From Cellulosimicrobium cellulans (GTDB lineage Bacteria > Actinomycetota > Actinomycetes > Actinomycetales > Cellulomonadaceae), in contig NZ_JAFBCN010000001.1 in assembly GCF_016907755.1 (NCBI RefSeq), forward strand, positions 3,038,001 to 3,102,000: DNA of 64,000 nt, in the 5' to 3' direction. The notes under the pieces were generated by a model. The model was not told the origin of the DNA. It ran no database searches and saw nothing but the letters and a program-made list of their open reading frames with translations. The position numbers and the translations under genes are program-made. Below are positions 17,501-25,900 of the stretch, piece by piece. Numbering within the stretch: the first letter of the stretch is position 1; every line of letters starts with the position of its first letter.

Positions 17501-18421
17501 GTCGAGCCCCCGGCCCCGCCGTCGTGCGCGCCTGCGGGCGAGCCGATCACGGACGTCCTGGCGGCCGAGCACTGGGCGCCGCGCACGCCGTCGAAGTGGC
17601 AGTTCCCCGGCGACAAGATCGTCCTCGCCCAGGCGGGCGACAACCCGAACGACGGCATCCGCCGACCGTTCGAGTACGCCGTCCTCACCGAGGGTCCCGA
17701 GCTCGGCTCGTTCGCGCTCGACGCCGAGGTGAAGCTCGACGCCCCCGCGTCGGTGAACAACCGGGACGTGATCGTGGTGTTCGGCTGGCAGTCGGACACG
17801 CAGTACTACTACGCGCACCTGTCGCAGGACAACACGATCTACGCCCACAACGGCATCTTCAAGGTCGACGGCAAGGACCGGGAGCGGATCGACGACCAGT
17901 GGGACGGCGCGGTCGGGGCTCCCCCGGCCGTCACCGACGAGGAGTGGCACGACGTGCGCGTCGTGCGCTGCGCGGACAGCGGCGACATCGCCGTCTACCT
18001 CGACGGCCTCGACACCCCGCTCCTCACGGCGAACGACACGACGTTCGCCGAGGGACGCGCCGGCTTCGGCTCGTTCGACAACACCGGCAGCCTGCGCGGC
18101 CTCGTGGTCACGCCCGCCGCGGAGCCTGCCGGGGTCGCGCTCGACGTGACGGTCTCCCCGCGGTGCCTCGCGGGCAAGGCGTACCTCGCCGTCGCGGCGA
18201 CGAACGCGTCCGACGTCCCGGCGGACGTGACGCTCACGACGGCGTTCGGATCGCGGACGGTCGCGGACGTCCAGCCCGGCAAGGCCGCCTATCAGTCGTT
18301 CGCGTCGCGGGCGACGGCGTTCGACGCAGGGACGGTCGCGGTCTCCGCGACCGCGACGGTCGACGGCGAGGAGGTGACGGGCGAGGTCGTCGTCGAGCAC
18401 GACGCGCTCACGTGCGGGTGA
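14525..18421 (+). CDS. Secreted multidomain PQQ/sorbosone-type sugar dehydrogenase with concanavalin-like domains
   Basis: This is a 1298-aa exported protein. A signal peptide covers residues 1-37. Next is a concanavalin-like jelly roll (about 40-245). A six-bladed glucose/sorbosone dehydrogenase propeller follows (about 285-710; AFNPTVSEGDADYGNLYVLV, IYAVGMRDPHRISWDPEGDH). A LamG-like domain spans 720-990. A second jelly roll resembling DUF1080/3-keto-disaccharide hydrolases spans 1000-1195. Last comes an about 90-residue module (1209-1298) with two Cys that also ends the protein starting at 27479. The family oxidises sugars with PQQ, and the substrate here is unknown. ATG 14525 has GGAG seven bases upstream and gives a clean signal peptide. 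A LacI-type operator controls it. Confidence 0.88.
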   Translation: MTSTHSSRRGRAAIALSLAAVLGGTLLGPPAAAEEAADGFSEVLSFEAYQRTALNGQDGWSASSAARVIADPLNGNNQVLEMVGGTQRAHRAVPGIADGTTGTVFFRFMRTGSVDTSFGITDNDAPSDYAHSRAYVNNQNNDVMLVRDGGAFKPAGVWSRDTWQCVWIVADNATDKVSVYSQGGPYEEITRLPEGTEQQFGFRQGVTSALDRFFWINGASSAGRLMLDDVAVDTAGQNLAIPTGNPADCAAGGTTPNEPLLNPLPDPTPSTLGIEVTELAQLPASQTTPATQDPRLVRHNRITHLDEIPDGSGRLMVPDNNAVLYTVDKDTGAYVPYLDVRQQFLDNFHNSAGLGTGLGSAEFHPDFAENGLFYTVHTEGGTALTEDTPDYPAYGNTQFHSVVTEWKATDPSAPVFEGTSREVLRVPFAGRVHTVQQIAFNPTVSEGDADYGNLYVLVGDGGNGVGNGNPQNLATPQGKIFRIDPLGDDSANGRYGIPADNPFVGTAGALPEIYAVGMRDPHRISWDPEGDHTMYLGHIGEWQVESVYAVEPGDNFGWSVREGSFRADNRQIYPLPANDAENGFTYPVAAYDHNRDPGQTGDAGVALNGGFVYRGDIPELRGRYLFTDLVRGWVLATEQDEMVRGDGDLADLAEIEHLRVFADGQETTFQELVGDQRVDLRFGSDADGELYLISKADGKIWQVTGARRVGASSPVVLPELAGNVAAHYDFDHPVTGSTTWEADQGWSGTNIQLVNGGVEMRVADRAYPGAGEALQTQQMSPLTASNDDWKAGVYDPAGVDSLGAFADADEISVMGWFKPTGEHPALNSGTVNPDDRYNAIGLAGVLTGTSDGHAVRALLEVITVGNELKLVALGRRVDGAGSWTFAADLPWDQILERNRWVHLAATFDFAGGEMKLYMNGEELEGQYTASNPWGAGATSPSDPAGLKIGGSFPQNTREANPFHGRMDDLMFLDTVPTPEQVAAQYARFGAQPVEPPAPPSCAPAGEPITDVLAAEHWAPRTPSKWQFPGDKIVLAQAGDNPNDGIRRPFEYAVLTEGPELGSFALDAEVKLDAPASVNNRDVIVVFGWQSDTQYYYAHLSQDNTIYAHNGIFKVDGKDRERIDDQWDGAVGAPPAVTDEEWHDVRVVRCADSGDIAVYLDGLDTPLLTANDTTFAEGRAGFGSFDNTGSLRGLVVTPAAEPAGVALDVTVSPRCLAGKAYLAVAATNASDVPADVTLTTAFGSRTVADVQPGKAAYQSFASRATAFDAGTVAVSATATVDGEEVTGEVVVEHDALTCG

Positions 18422-18455
18422 CCCCCCGCGCATGAGCGCCACCTCCTGACCGCGT

Positions 18456-18511
18456 GAGCCGCCCCGGCCGCGCCGGCTGCGTCCGACCAGCCGGCGGGTC
18501 CGGGGCGGCTC
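18456..18511. terminator. Nested hairpin terminator between convergent genes
   Basis: The outer 12-bp arms (18456-18467 and 18500-18511) are perfect and enclose a second perfect 9-bp hairpin (18471-18479 with 18488-18496). It sits between the stops of the sugar dehydrogenase and the FUSC gene and could serve both strands. Confidence 0.7.
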
Positions 18512-18560
18512 GTGCGTCCCGGTTCCGGCGTGGTGCGGGAGCGACGGAGCAAGACTGCGG

Positions 18561-19712
18561 TCAGGTGGCGGCGAGGACCGCCGCACCGCGCCGGAGGGCG
18601 AGCACGACCGCACCCGCGACGAAGTAGTCCTCGTCGTCCTCCTGCCGCGCCTCCCGGACCGCCCTGCGCAGGTCCTCGGCGCGGGCGGCCACGGCGCGCA
18701 GCGCCTCCTCGTCGGCAGGCTCGGCGCCGACGGAGCGCAGGGCGGCGGCGTAGGCGTCGAGCGCACGGGCCGCGAGCGGGCGCAGGCGGGCTCCCAGCGC
18801 CAGGTCGTCGCGCCCCTCGCGCTCCCACTCGACGAGGAGCCGGACGAGCGACCCCACCACGTCCGCGGACACCTCCAGCTCGTGCGAGCGCCGCACCTGG
18901 GAGACCGCCCAGTCCCGGTGCCGGCGCAGGCGGATGTTCGCCCGCGCGGCCTCGCGCGTGCGCGCGACGGCGTCGCGCGCACGGGCGAGCGTCGGCTCCA
19001 CCTCGCGGCGGCGCTCCTCCCACTCCTCCGCGGACGGCGGCCGCTCCCCGTCGAGCCCGTCCGCGAGCGCGTCGACCTGGTCCACGAGCGTGTCGCGCAG
19101 CCCGTCGAGCGCCTCCTCGGTCGGCGTGAGCGGGAGCGGCGGGACCAGGAGGTTGATCCCGACGCCGATCGTCGCGCCCACGACGACGAGCCCGGCGTAG
19201 GCGCCGACGAACTCGACCTTGGCCGCGTTGCCGATGATGAGGACGAACAGCGCCGACGTCACCGCCCACGTGCCCATCTCGCCGAAGCGACGCCACCCCG
19301 AGCACAGGAGCGCGAGGCCGACGACGAGCGCGACGGACAGCGCGCTCGGGGAGAGGACGAGATCGACGCCGCGCGCGATGGCCGCGCCGACGAGGATCGC
19401 GAGGATCGCCTGGGTGGACTCGCGGACCGAGCGCGCGAGCGTGCTCGTCGTCGCGACGACGGCGCCCAGCGGCGCGTAGTAGGGGTAGTCGGAGAACGGC
19501 TCGGGCGCGAGCACGCCGACGAACCAGGCGAGCGCGGCCGCGACCGCTCCCTTGACCGCGAGCGACCAGCGAGGGTGCCGCACCCAGCGCCGCGCCGCGG
19601 CGGCGACGGCACGGCGCGCCCAGGTCGCCCCCTCGCCCCCTGGCACGTGGGGCGCTGCCCGGTCGTCGGTCGTCACGAGCACGAGGATCGCGCGTCGTGC
19701 CCGCACCCGCAC
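18561..19712 (-). CDS. FUSC/aromatic-acid-exporter family membrane protein
   Basis: This is a 383-aa inner-membrane protein. Six or so helices between residues 45 and 185 make one FUSC (fusaric-acid-resistance) bundle (DYPYYAPLGAVVATTSTLARS is the typical helix 2 region). A long cytoplasmic helical part then runs to the end (residues 195-383). The family exports aromatic acids or contributes to envelope function. No substrate can be assigned. GTG at 19712 is taken as start because CCTCCCC (GGGGAGG on the coding strand) lies five bases upstream. It is divergent from the alcohol dehydrogenase gene. Confidence 0.82.
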   Translation of the reverse strand: MRVRARRAILVLVTTDDRAAPHVPGGEGATWARRAVAAAARRWVRHPRWSLAVKGAVAAALAWFVGVLAPEPFSDYPYYAPLGAVVATTSTLARSVRESTQAILAILVGAAIARGVDLVLSPSALSVALVVGLALLCSGWRRFGEMGTWAVTSALFVLIIGNAAKVEFVGAYAGLVVVGATIGVGINLLVPPLPLTPTEEALDGLRDTLVDQVDALADGLDGERPPSAEEWEERRREVEPTLARARDAVARTREAARANIRLRRHRDWAVSQVRRSHELEVSADVVGSLVRLLVEWEREGRDDLALGARLRPLAARALDAYAAALRSVGAEPADEEALRAVAARAEDLRRAVREARQEDDEDYFVAGAVVLALRRGAAVLAAT

Positions 19713-19870
19713 GCCGCCTCCCCGCCGCTCGCCGAGGTGTGAGCGGGTCGGGCCGGTGCTTCACTGGCGACGTCGGTGCAGAGTCCCGCCGACGCCGTCG
19801 GGCACGGTGGCGTCCCAGGCGTGCTGACGCCGCCGCGGTCGGCACGACGACCACGGAAGGACGACGACTG

Positions 19871-21076
19871 ATGCGAGCACTGACCTGGCAGGGACGCGAG
19901 AAGGTGAGCGTCGAGGACGTGCCGGACCCCCGGATCGAACAGCCCACGGACGCGGTCGTCCGCGTGACATCGACCGCGATCTGCGGCTCCGACCTGCACC
20001 TGTACGGGGTGCTCGGAATGTTCCTCGACGCGGGCGACGTCCTGGGCCACGAGGCGATGGGCGTCGTCGAGGAGGTGGGCCCGGAGGCCGGGAACCTCCA
20101 CGTCGGCGATCGCGTCGTGATCCCGTTCAACATCGCGTGCGGGCACTGCTGGATGTGCGAGCGCGGCCTCCAGACCCAGTGCGAGACGACGCAGGTCCGC
20201 TCGCAGGACAAGGGCGCCGCGCTCTTCGGGTACACCAAGCTCTACGGCCAGGTCCCCGGGGGCCAGGCACAGTACTTGCGCGTGCCGCAGGCCCAGTACG
20301 GCCCCGTCGTCGTGCCCGACGACGGGTCGCCGGACGAGCGCTACCTCTACCTGTCGGACGTCCTGCCCACCGCATGGCAGGCGGTCGAGTACGCCGACGT
20401 CCCGCCCGGCGGCACGGTCGTGGTCCTTGGCCTCGGCCCGATCGGCCAGATGTCCGCGCGCATCGCCCTGCACCGAGGGGCGGCGCGCGTGGTGGGCGTC
20501 GACCTCGTGCCCGAGCGGCGGGCGATGGCCGAGCGCCACGGAATCGAGACGCTCGACCCGACGGCGGTCGACGACCTCCCGGCCGCGGTGCGCGACCTGA
20601 CGGCGGGGCGCGGGGCGGACTCCGTGATCGACGCGGTCGGCATGGAGGCCCACGGCTCTCCCGTAGCGGAGGCGACGCAGAAGGTGGTGGGACTGCTGCC
20701 AGACCTGCTGTCCGCGCCCCTCACCGAGCGCGCCGGGGGCGACCGCCTCGCCGCCCTCTACAACGCGTTCGACCTCGTCCGCCGCGGCGGCACGGTGTCC
20801 ATCTCGGGCGTCTACGGCGGCGCCAAGGACCCCCTGCCGATGATGCAGCTCTTCGACAAGCAGGTGACGCTGCGCATGGGTCAGGCGAACGTGCGCCGCT
20901 GGACCGACGACGCACTCCCCCTCGCCGCCGACGTCTCCGACCCCCTCGGCGTCCTGGACCTGCGCACGCACCGGCTCTCCCTGGAGTCCGCGCCCGCGGC
21001 GTACGGGATGTTCCAGCGCAAGGAGGACGGCTGCGTCAAGGTCGTGCTCGACCCGTGGTCCGAGGCGACTCGATGA
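19871..21076 (+). CDS. Zinc-dependent medium-chain alcohol dehydrogenase
   Basis: This is a 401-aa cytosolic NAD(P)-dependent oxidoreductase. The catalytic zinc ligands are Cys38 (CGSDLH) and His in GHEAMG. Four structural-zinc Cys lie in GHCWMCERGLQTQC and just before it. The nucleotide-binding motif is GLGPIGQM. Length and layout match the glutathione-independent formaldehyde dehydrogenase/sugar-alcohol dehydrogenase branch. The substrate is not identifiable. ATG follows GGAAGG. Its stop overlaps the start of a broken downstream gene (ATGA). Confidence 0.9.
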   Translation: MRALTWQGREKVSVEDVPDPRIEQPTDAVVRVTSTAICGSDLHLYGVLGMFLDAGDVLGHEAMGVVEEVGPEAGNLHVGDRVVIPFNIACGHCWMCERGLQTQCETTQVRSQDKGAALFGYTKLYGQVPGGQAQYLRVPQAQYGPVVVPDDGSPDERYLYLSDVLPTAWQAVEYADVPPGGTVVVLGLGPIGQMSARIALHRGAARVVGVDLVPERRAMAERHGIETLDPTAVDDLPAAVRDLTAGRGADSVIDAVGMEAHGSPVAEATQKVVGLLPDLLSAPLTERAGGDRLAALYNAFDLVRRGGTVSISGVYGGAKDPLPMMQLFDKQVTLRMGQANVRRWTDDALPLAADVSDPLGVLDLRTHRLSLESAPAAYGMFQRKEDGCVKVVLDPWSEATR

Positions 21077-21290
21077 CCGGCACCCGGCGCACCGACCGCG
21101 ACCTGCTGGCGATCTACCTCGACGACCACGTGGCGGCGCGACGGTCGGGGTTGCGCCGCGAGGATGGCCCGCGCCTACGCCGAGAAACCCGTGGGCGCCG
21201 TCCTGGGCCCGCTGGCCGAGAGCTGCGTGACGAGCGCACGTTCCTCCTGGCCACGGCTCCGGCCGCCGGTGCCGACGCGCCCGTCGTCGG
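21073..21290 (+). pseudogene. Frameshifted, truncated remnant of a small conserved actinobacterial gene
   Basis: The ATG overlaps the alcohol dehydrogenase stop and opens LLAIYLDDHVAARRSG. Near base 21163 the sense continues only in another frame (MARAYAEKPVGAVLGPLAE). Near 21220 it returns to the first frame (ELRDERTFLLAT). Joined, these resemble a family of about 170 residues that begins L-x-x-YL-x-DH and continues with P-x-G and D-R-x-x-L motifs. No stop follows before the opposite-strand CDGSH gene. Two compensating frameshifts plus the missing 3' half mark it as decayed, unless the assembly is wrong here. Confidence 0.55.
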
Positions 21291-21306
21291 CTCCCCCGCC
21301 GCGTTC

Positions 21307-21534
21307 TCAGGCCTCCTCGCCGCTGCGGTAGCCGTTGACCTTGTGCGTGCCGTCGCACCACGGCGGGATCGCCGTGCCGCCGCACCGGCAGAGCGCGACG
21401 GTCGCGCGGTGCCGCTCGACGTCGCGCCCGTCCTGGTCGACGAGCCGCGCCGGGCCGCGCACGAGCAGCGGGCCGTCTGGGCAGGCCGTCACGACGACCT
21501 CCTCCGCACGGTCCGCACGCGGGTCCACCGTCAC
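21307..21534 (-). CDS. CDGSH-type iron-sulfur protein
   Basis: This is a 75-aa protein whose second half is the 2Fe-2S CDGSH motif, complete: Cys49, Cys51, Thr54, Pro58, Cys60, Asp61, Gly62 and His64 (CRCGGTAIPPWCDGTH). The cluster would be held by three Cys and one His and would serve in electron or cluster transfer. GTG 21534 is the start. GGAAGG lies six bases before it, inside the end of the upstream gene, and the two overlap by a few bases. It pairs with the iron enzyme encoded just upstream, for which it may be the electron donor. Confidence 0.88.
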   Translation of the reverse strand: MTVDPRADRAEEVVVTACPDGPLLVRGPARLVDQDGRDVERHRATVALCRCGGTAIPPWCDGTHKVNGYRSGEEA

Positions 21535-21536
21535 GG

Positions 21537-22694
21537 TCAGCCTTCCCGGGCCGTCTCGGACGTCCCGAGCGGGACCCTCAGCGCCGACTCTCCCCGCTCC
21601 CAGCGGTCGAGCGCGTAGGCGCCGACGTCGGCCTCGACGGCGAGGCAGGCGGCCGCCCCCAGCAGCACGTCGTCGCGCATGGCGGGGTCCTGCTCGACCA
21701 GGCCGCCGGCGAGGTCCCGCCCGGCGATCTGCTCGTGCACCGCGTCCGCCTCGACGTGCTCGTCGAAGTACCAGGTCGTGTCCGCGTCGTGGCCCAGGCG
21801 ACGGAACCCGTTCCCGTAGAGGCGGCTCGGCACGGACGACGTCATCTCGAACGCGGCGAGGTGCCCGACGATCGCCCCGCGCAGCCGGCGGTGCAGGCCG
21901 AACAGGGACATCGTGTTGACCGCCGCGAGGACCACGGCAGGCACCGCGTCGACGTACCGCCCGTAGGTGTCGTCGAGCCCAACCCCGCGCATCGCGCGCG
22001 CGAACAGCTCCGCGTGCATGCGTCCGGGCCGCCCGCCACCGTACTCGTCGGCCTGGATCTCCACGAGCGCGGCCTTGGGCGCACCCGCTATCCGCGGGAC
22101 CGCCCACGTGTGGGGGTCCGCCTCCTTGAGCTGGTACAGCGACTTCAGCACCAGGAGCTCGCGCGCCTGCTCGGCGTCGGCGCGCCGGGCGACGTAGCGC
22201 GACAGGCTCGGTCCGTCGTCGGCGGCGGCGAGCTCGAAGAGCCGCCGGGCGACGCCTGCGGCATCCGTCGTCGCGCACTCCGGCTGCCCGGCGCGCTTAC
22301 GCACGGCCGTCTCGAACGGGGCCTCGAGCCGTGCACGGACGGCGAGCAGCGCCGGCACCCACTCCCAGGCGTCGTCGACGCCGTCGACCCCGCGGTAGTG
22401 CAGCTCGTAGAGGACCGCGAGGGCGAGCTGGACGTCGTCGTCCCGGAGCACCCGACCGGCAGCCGCGTCGAGTGCGGCGGGCAGGGCGTCCCGGACGGGG
22501 CGTAGTCGTTCAGCCGCGTCGTCCGCGGGCGCACCCGCGACGAGCGCGGACAGGAGCGCGGCGGTCAGCGGACCGCGGGGCTGGGGCAGCGGCAGGCGGC
22601 CCGCGCCCGGCGCCGAGGAGGTACCGGCCACGGGCCCGACGGCGGGCCCCCGTGCGGTCTCCGAGACCTGGGCGGGCACGGCGGTGGGGGTCAT
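21537..22694 (-). CDS. Haem-oxygenase-like iron-containing redox enzyme
   Basis: This is a 385-aa protein of the haem-oxygenase-like iron enzyme family. Candidate Fe ligands lie in EIQADEYGGGRPGRMHAELF, in HLAAFEMTSS and in DEHVEADAVHEQI, matching the family pattern of Glu and His ligands on three helices. Characterised relatives use two irons to oxidise or cleave unactivated C-H or C-C bonds. The substrate here is unknown. ATG 22694 is preferred to an upstream start because AGGA precedes it and the extra 33 residues look non-coding. It forms an operon with the CDGSH protein. Confidence 0.8.
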   Translation of the reverse strand: MTPTAVPAQVSETARGPAVGPVAGTSSAPGAGRLPLPQPRGPLTAALLSALVAGAPADDAAERLRPVRDALPAALDAAAGRVLRDDDVQLALAVLYELHYRGVDGVDDAWEWVPALLAVRARLEAPFETAVRKRAGQPECATTDAAGVARRLFELAAADDGPSLSRYVARRADAEQARELLVLKSLYQLKEADPHTWAVPRIAGAPKAALVEIQADEYGGGRPGRMHAELFARAMRGVGLDDTYGRYVDAVPAVVLAAVNTMSLFGLHRRLRGAIVGHLAAFEMTSSVPSRLYGNGFRRLGHDADTTWYFDEHVEADAVHEQIAGRDLAGGLVEQDPAMRDDVLLGAAACLAVEADVGAYALDRWERGESALRVPLGTSETAREG

Positions 22695-22800
22695 GGGAAG
22701 GGTCCTCGCTCTGGCGTGGTCGGCGCCCCTGCTCGACACCACGGCCATGCTGTCCGCGTTCGCCCCCGCTCGCGAGCCGAGCCGTCGCACCACGGAACCG

Positions 22801-22856
22801 GCACGCCGGCGGCCCGGGTGACGAGGGCACCTCGTCTCCCGGGCCGCCGGTGGTGC
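22801..22856. terminator. Large GC hairpin downstream of the 1519-aa gene
   Basis: The outer arms 22806-22818 and 22838-22850 (13 bp) and the inner arms 22820-22826 and 22830-22836 (7 bp) are perfect, separated by one T-T mismatch, with a 3-base loop. It lies upstream of the iron-enzyme gene on the same strand, isolating the two units. Confidence 0.7.
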
Positions 22857-22858
22857 GA

Positions 22859-22894
22859 CCAGGTGAGGCGGCGTCGGACGTCCGCCTCACCTGG
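22859..22894 (-). terminator. Second hairpin terminator directly after the 1519-aa gene
   Basis: Perfect 13-bp arms (22859-22871 and 22882-22894) enclose a 10-base loop, 25 bases after the stop of the secreted fusion gene. With the hairpin at 22801 it makes a tandem terminator. Confidence 0.72.
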
Positions 22895-22919
22895 CCGTCA
22901 GGCCGCTGTCAGGCTGCCG

Positions 22920-25900
22920 TCAGCCGCACGACAGGGCGTCGTGCTCCGCGGTGACCGTGCCCGTCCCTCCCTCGGCGTCCGTCGCCGCGACGCTGACGCT
23001 GCCGGCGCCGAGCTCGTCCGACCGGGTACCGAACGACTGGTAGGCGTTCTTGCCCGGTGCGACGTCCTCGAACGTCTTGGTGCCGTAGGGCGTCTCGATC
23101 GTGATGTCGAGCGGGACGTCCTCGTCGTTGAGCGCACGGACGGCGAGGTAGGCCTTGCCCGCGAGGCACCGCGGCTGCGCCGTCACCGTGACCGTCCGCT
23201 CGTTCGCGCCGGCCGGCTGGCCGGTGAGGTACTCGAACCCGGTGGTGGCGAAGCCCTCGCCGTCGGCGGCGAGGTCGTACTCCATCACGTAGTAGTCGAC
23301 GCCGGCCTCCTGCGCCGCCGCAAGGATCTCCTGCAGCGGCACGTCACCGTCACCGAGGTTGGTGAACGTCGGGCCGTCCTCGGTCCCCAGGTCGACCGCG
23401 TCCTTGATGTGCGTGAGCGCGATCCGGTCGCCGTACTGCTCGATGAGCGCCGGCACGTCGACGCCGGCGTGCGTCGCCCAGCCGACGTCCAGCTGGAACG
23501 TCACGAGCTCCGGGTCGGTCTCGCGGACCAGGATCTCCCAGGCGGAGAGCGTCTCGCCCTCGTGCTCGTACGTGGTGGTGAACTCCCGGTCGTGGTTGTG
23601 ACCGAAGAACTTCACCAGCCCCGCGTCCACGGTGCGCTGACCGAGGCGGTTCATCGCCTCGGCGGTGGCGATCGTGTTCTCGTAGGTGCCGATCCCCGGC
23701 TGGGGGAAGCCACCCGAGCCCACGTACTCCTGGCCCAGCGTGGAGACGTAGTCGAGCGTGGCGTCGAACGTGCCCTCGTCGACGTTGTAGTGCGAGGACT
23801 TGACGCTCAGGCCGTACGAGTCGGCCAGCGCGCGGAACTCCTCCGCCGTGTAGCCGGCGAAGTTGCCGCCGAACGGCTCGATGTTCTGGAACCCGATCTC
23901 GGACAGGCGCTCGAGGACGGCTGGCAGGCCCACCTCGTTGACCCACGGGATCAGCGAGAACATCTGGATCGAGACCTGGTCCACCGGGACCGTGACCGGC
24001 TCGGTGGGCTCGTCCGGACCGCCCGCGGGCTCACCGGTGAGGTACTCGTACCCGGTGGTGGCGAAGTCCTCGCCGTCCGGGGCCTGGTCGTACTCCATGA
24101 CGTAGTACACGACGCCGGCCTCGGCCGCGGCGGACAGGATGCCCTGCAGGGGGACGTCCCCGTCACCGAGGTTCGTGAACCTGATGCTCGAGCCGAGCCC
24201 GGTCGCGTCCTTGATGTGGAGGAGCTCGATCCGGTCGCCGTGCTGCTCGAGCAGCGCCGCGACGTCCACGCCCGCGTGAGCGGCCCACGCGACGTCCACC
24301 TCGAACGTCACGTACTCCGGGTTCGTCTCCGCCACGAGGATCTCCCAGGCGGACATCTCGACGCCGTCGTGCACGTACTTCGTGGTGAACTCGCGGTCGT
24401 GGTTGTGGCCGAAGAACTTCTCGAACCCGGCCGCCACGGCCCGCTCACCGAGACGGTTCATCGCCTCGGCGGTGGCCAGCGTGTTCTCGTAGGTGCCGAT
24501 CCCCGGGGAGGGGAAGCCACCCGATCCCACGTACTGCTGCCCGACCTCGCCCACGTACTCGAGCGTCGTGTCGAAGTCCGCCTCGCCCACGTTGTAGTGC
24601 GACGACGGCGCCTTCAGGCCCGCTGCGTCGGCCTGCGCACGGAACTCCTCGCCCGTCAGGCCGGCGTAGTTGCCGCCGTACGGCTCGACGTTCTGGAGCC
24701 CGATCTCGCCCAGACGGTCGAGCACGGCCTGCTGGCCGTCCGCCCGGACCCACGGGATCAGCGAGTAGAGCTGGATGGACACCTGGTCGGCCGGGACGAC
24801 GACGTTGCGCCCGAAGGTCAGGTTGTCGACGTCCACACCACCGGTGCTCGTCACGACGAGCGTCCCGGTGCCCTCCGGCACCTCGGTGAGCGTGCGGCTG
24901 GCGTCCTTCCAGGTGTCACCGGCGAAGCGGAACTCGGCGAGCGAGTCGACGGTCTCGCCGTCCGCACCCACCCAGCCGAGCGAGACGGTGCCCTCGCCGC
25001 GGCCGATCATGGTCACGCTGTTGATCGGGTCACCGGTCGGGGCGTGCGTGAAGGCGATCGGCTTGTAGGAGAACGAGTCGCCCTCGTCGAGCGAGGAGAC
25101 GTAGTACCCGGCGTCCGCCGTGTCGTCCTGCACGAGCTCGACGCCCTCGGCCGCGTCGTACCACTCCGCCTGCTGCTCCTGCGGCTTGAGGATGTGCGTG
25201 GCCTCGCCCCGGATGGCCGGGACGCTGCCCTGCGCCTGGTCGGTGTAGGTCACGACGAGGGTGCCGTAGATCTTCTCGCCCTCGCCGTGCTCGACCGCGT
25301 CGGGGCTGGTCTGGATCGTGAACCCGCACCCGTCCGCCGTGTCCGCGGCCCGCCCGCTCACCTCGGGGTGCGCGTGCGTGTTGTGGCCCAGACCGAACGT
25401 GTACTGGATGTTGCGGCACGTCGGCTGGTTGCCGTCCTCGGCGTCCTCGACCGAGACGGTGTACGGGACGGCGTCGCCCCAGTCGAAGATCGCCCCGTCG
25501 GGCTGGTCCAGGGTGATGACGGGGGCGGTGTTGCCGACCGTGATCTGCTGGATCGCGAGACCGAAGTTGCCGCCCGCGTCGGTGACGCGCAGCTGCACGT
25601 TGAACTGGCCGAGCTCGGTGAACGTGTGCGTGACGGTCACGCCCTGGGCGTCGTAGACGCCGTCGGAGTCGAAGTCCCAGTCGTAGACGAGCTCGCCGGC
25701 CGGGGTCTCGGCGTCGGTCGAGGCCGACGCGTCGAAGGTCACCTCGAGCGGGGCGGTGCTGCCCGAGACCGGGTCGGCCGAGATGAAGGCCCGCGGGTGG
25801 GTGTTCGACGACCCGTAGACGACCTTGTACAGGCCGGCGTCCGGGTTCTGGCGGAAGAAGCCGTCACCGTACTCCAGCACGTACAGGGCGCCGTCCGGAC

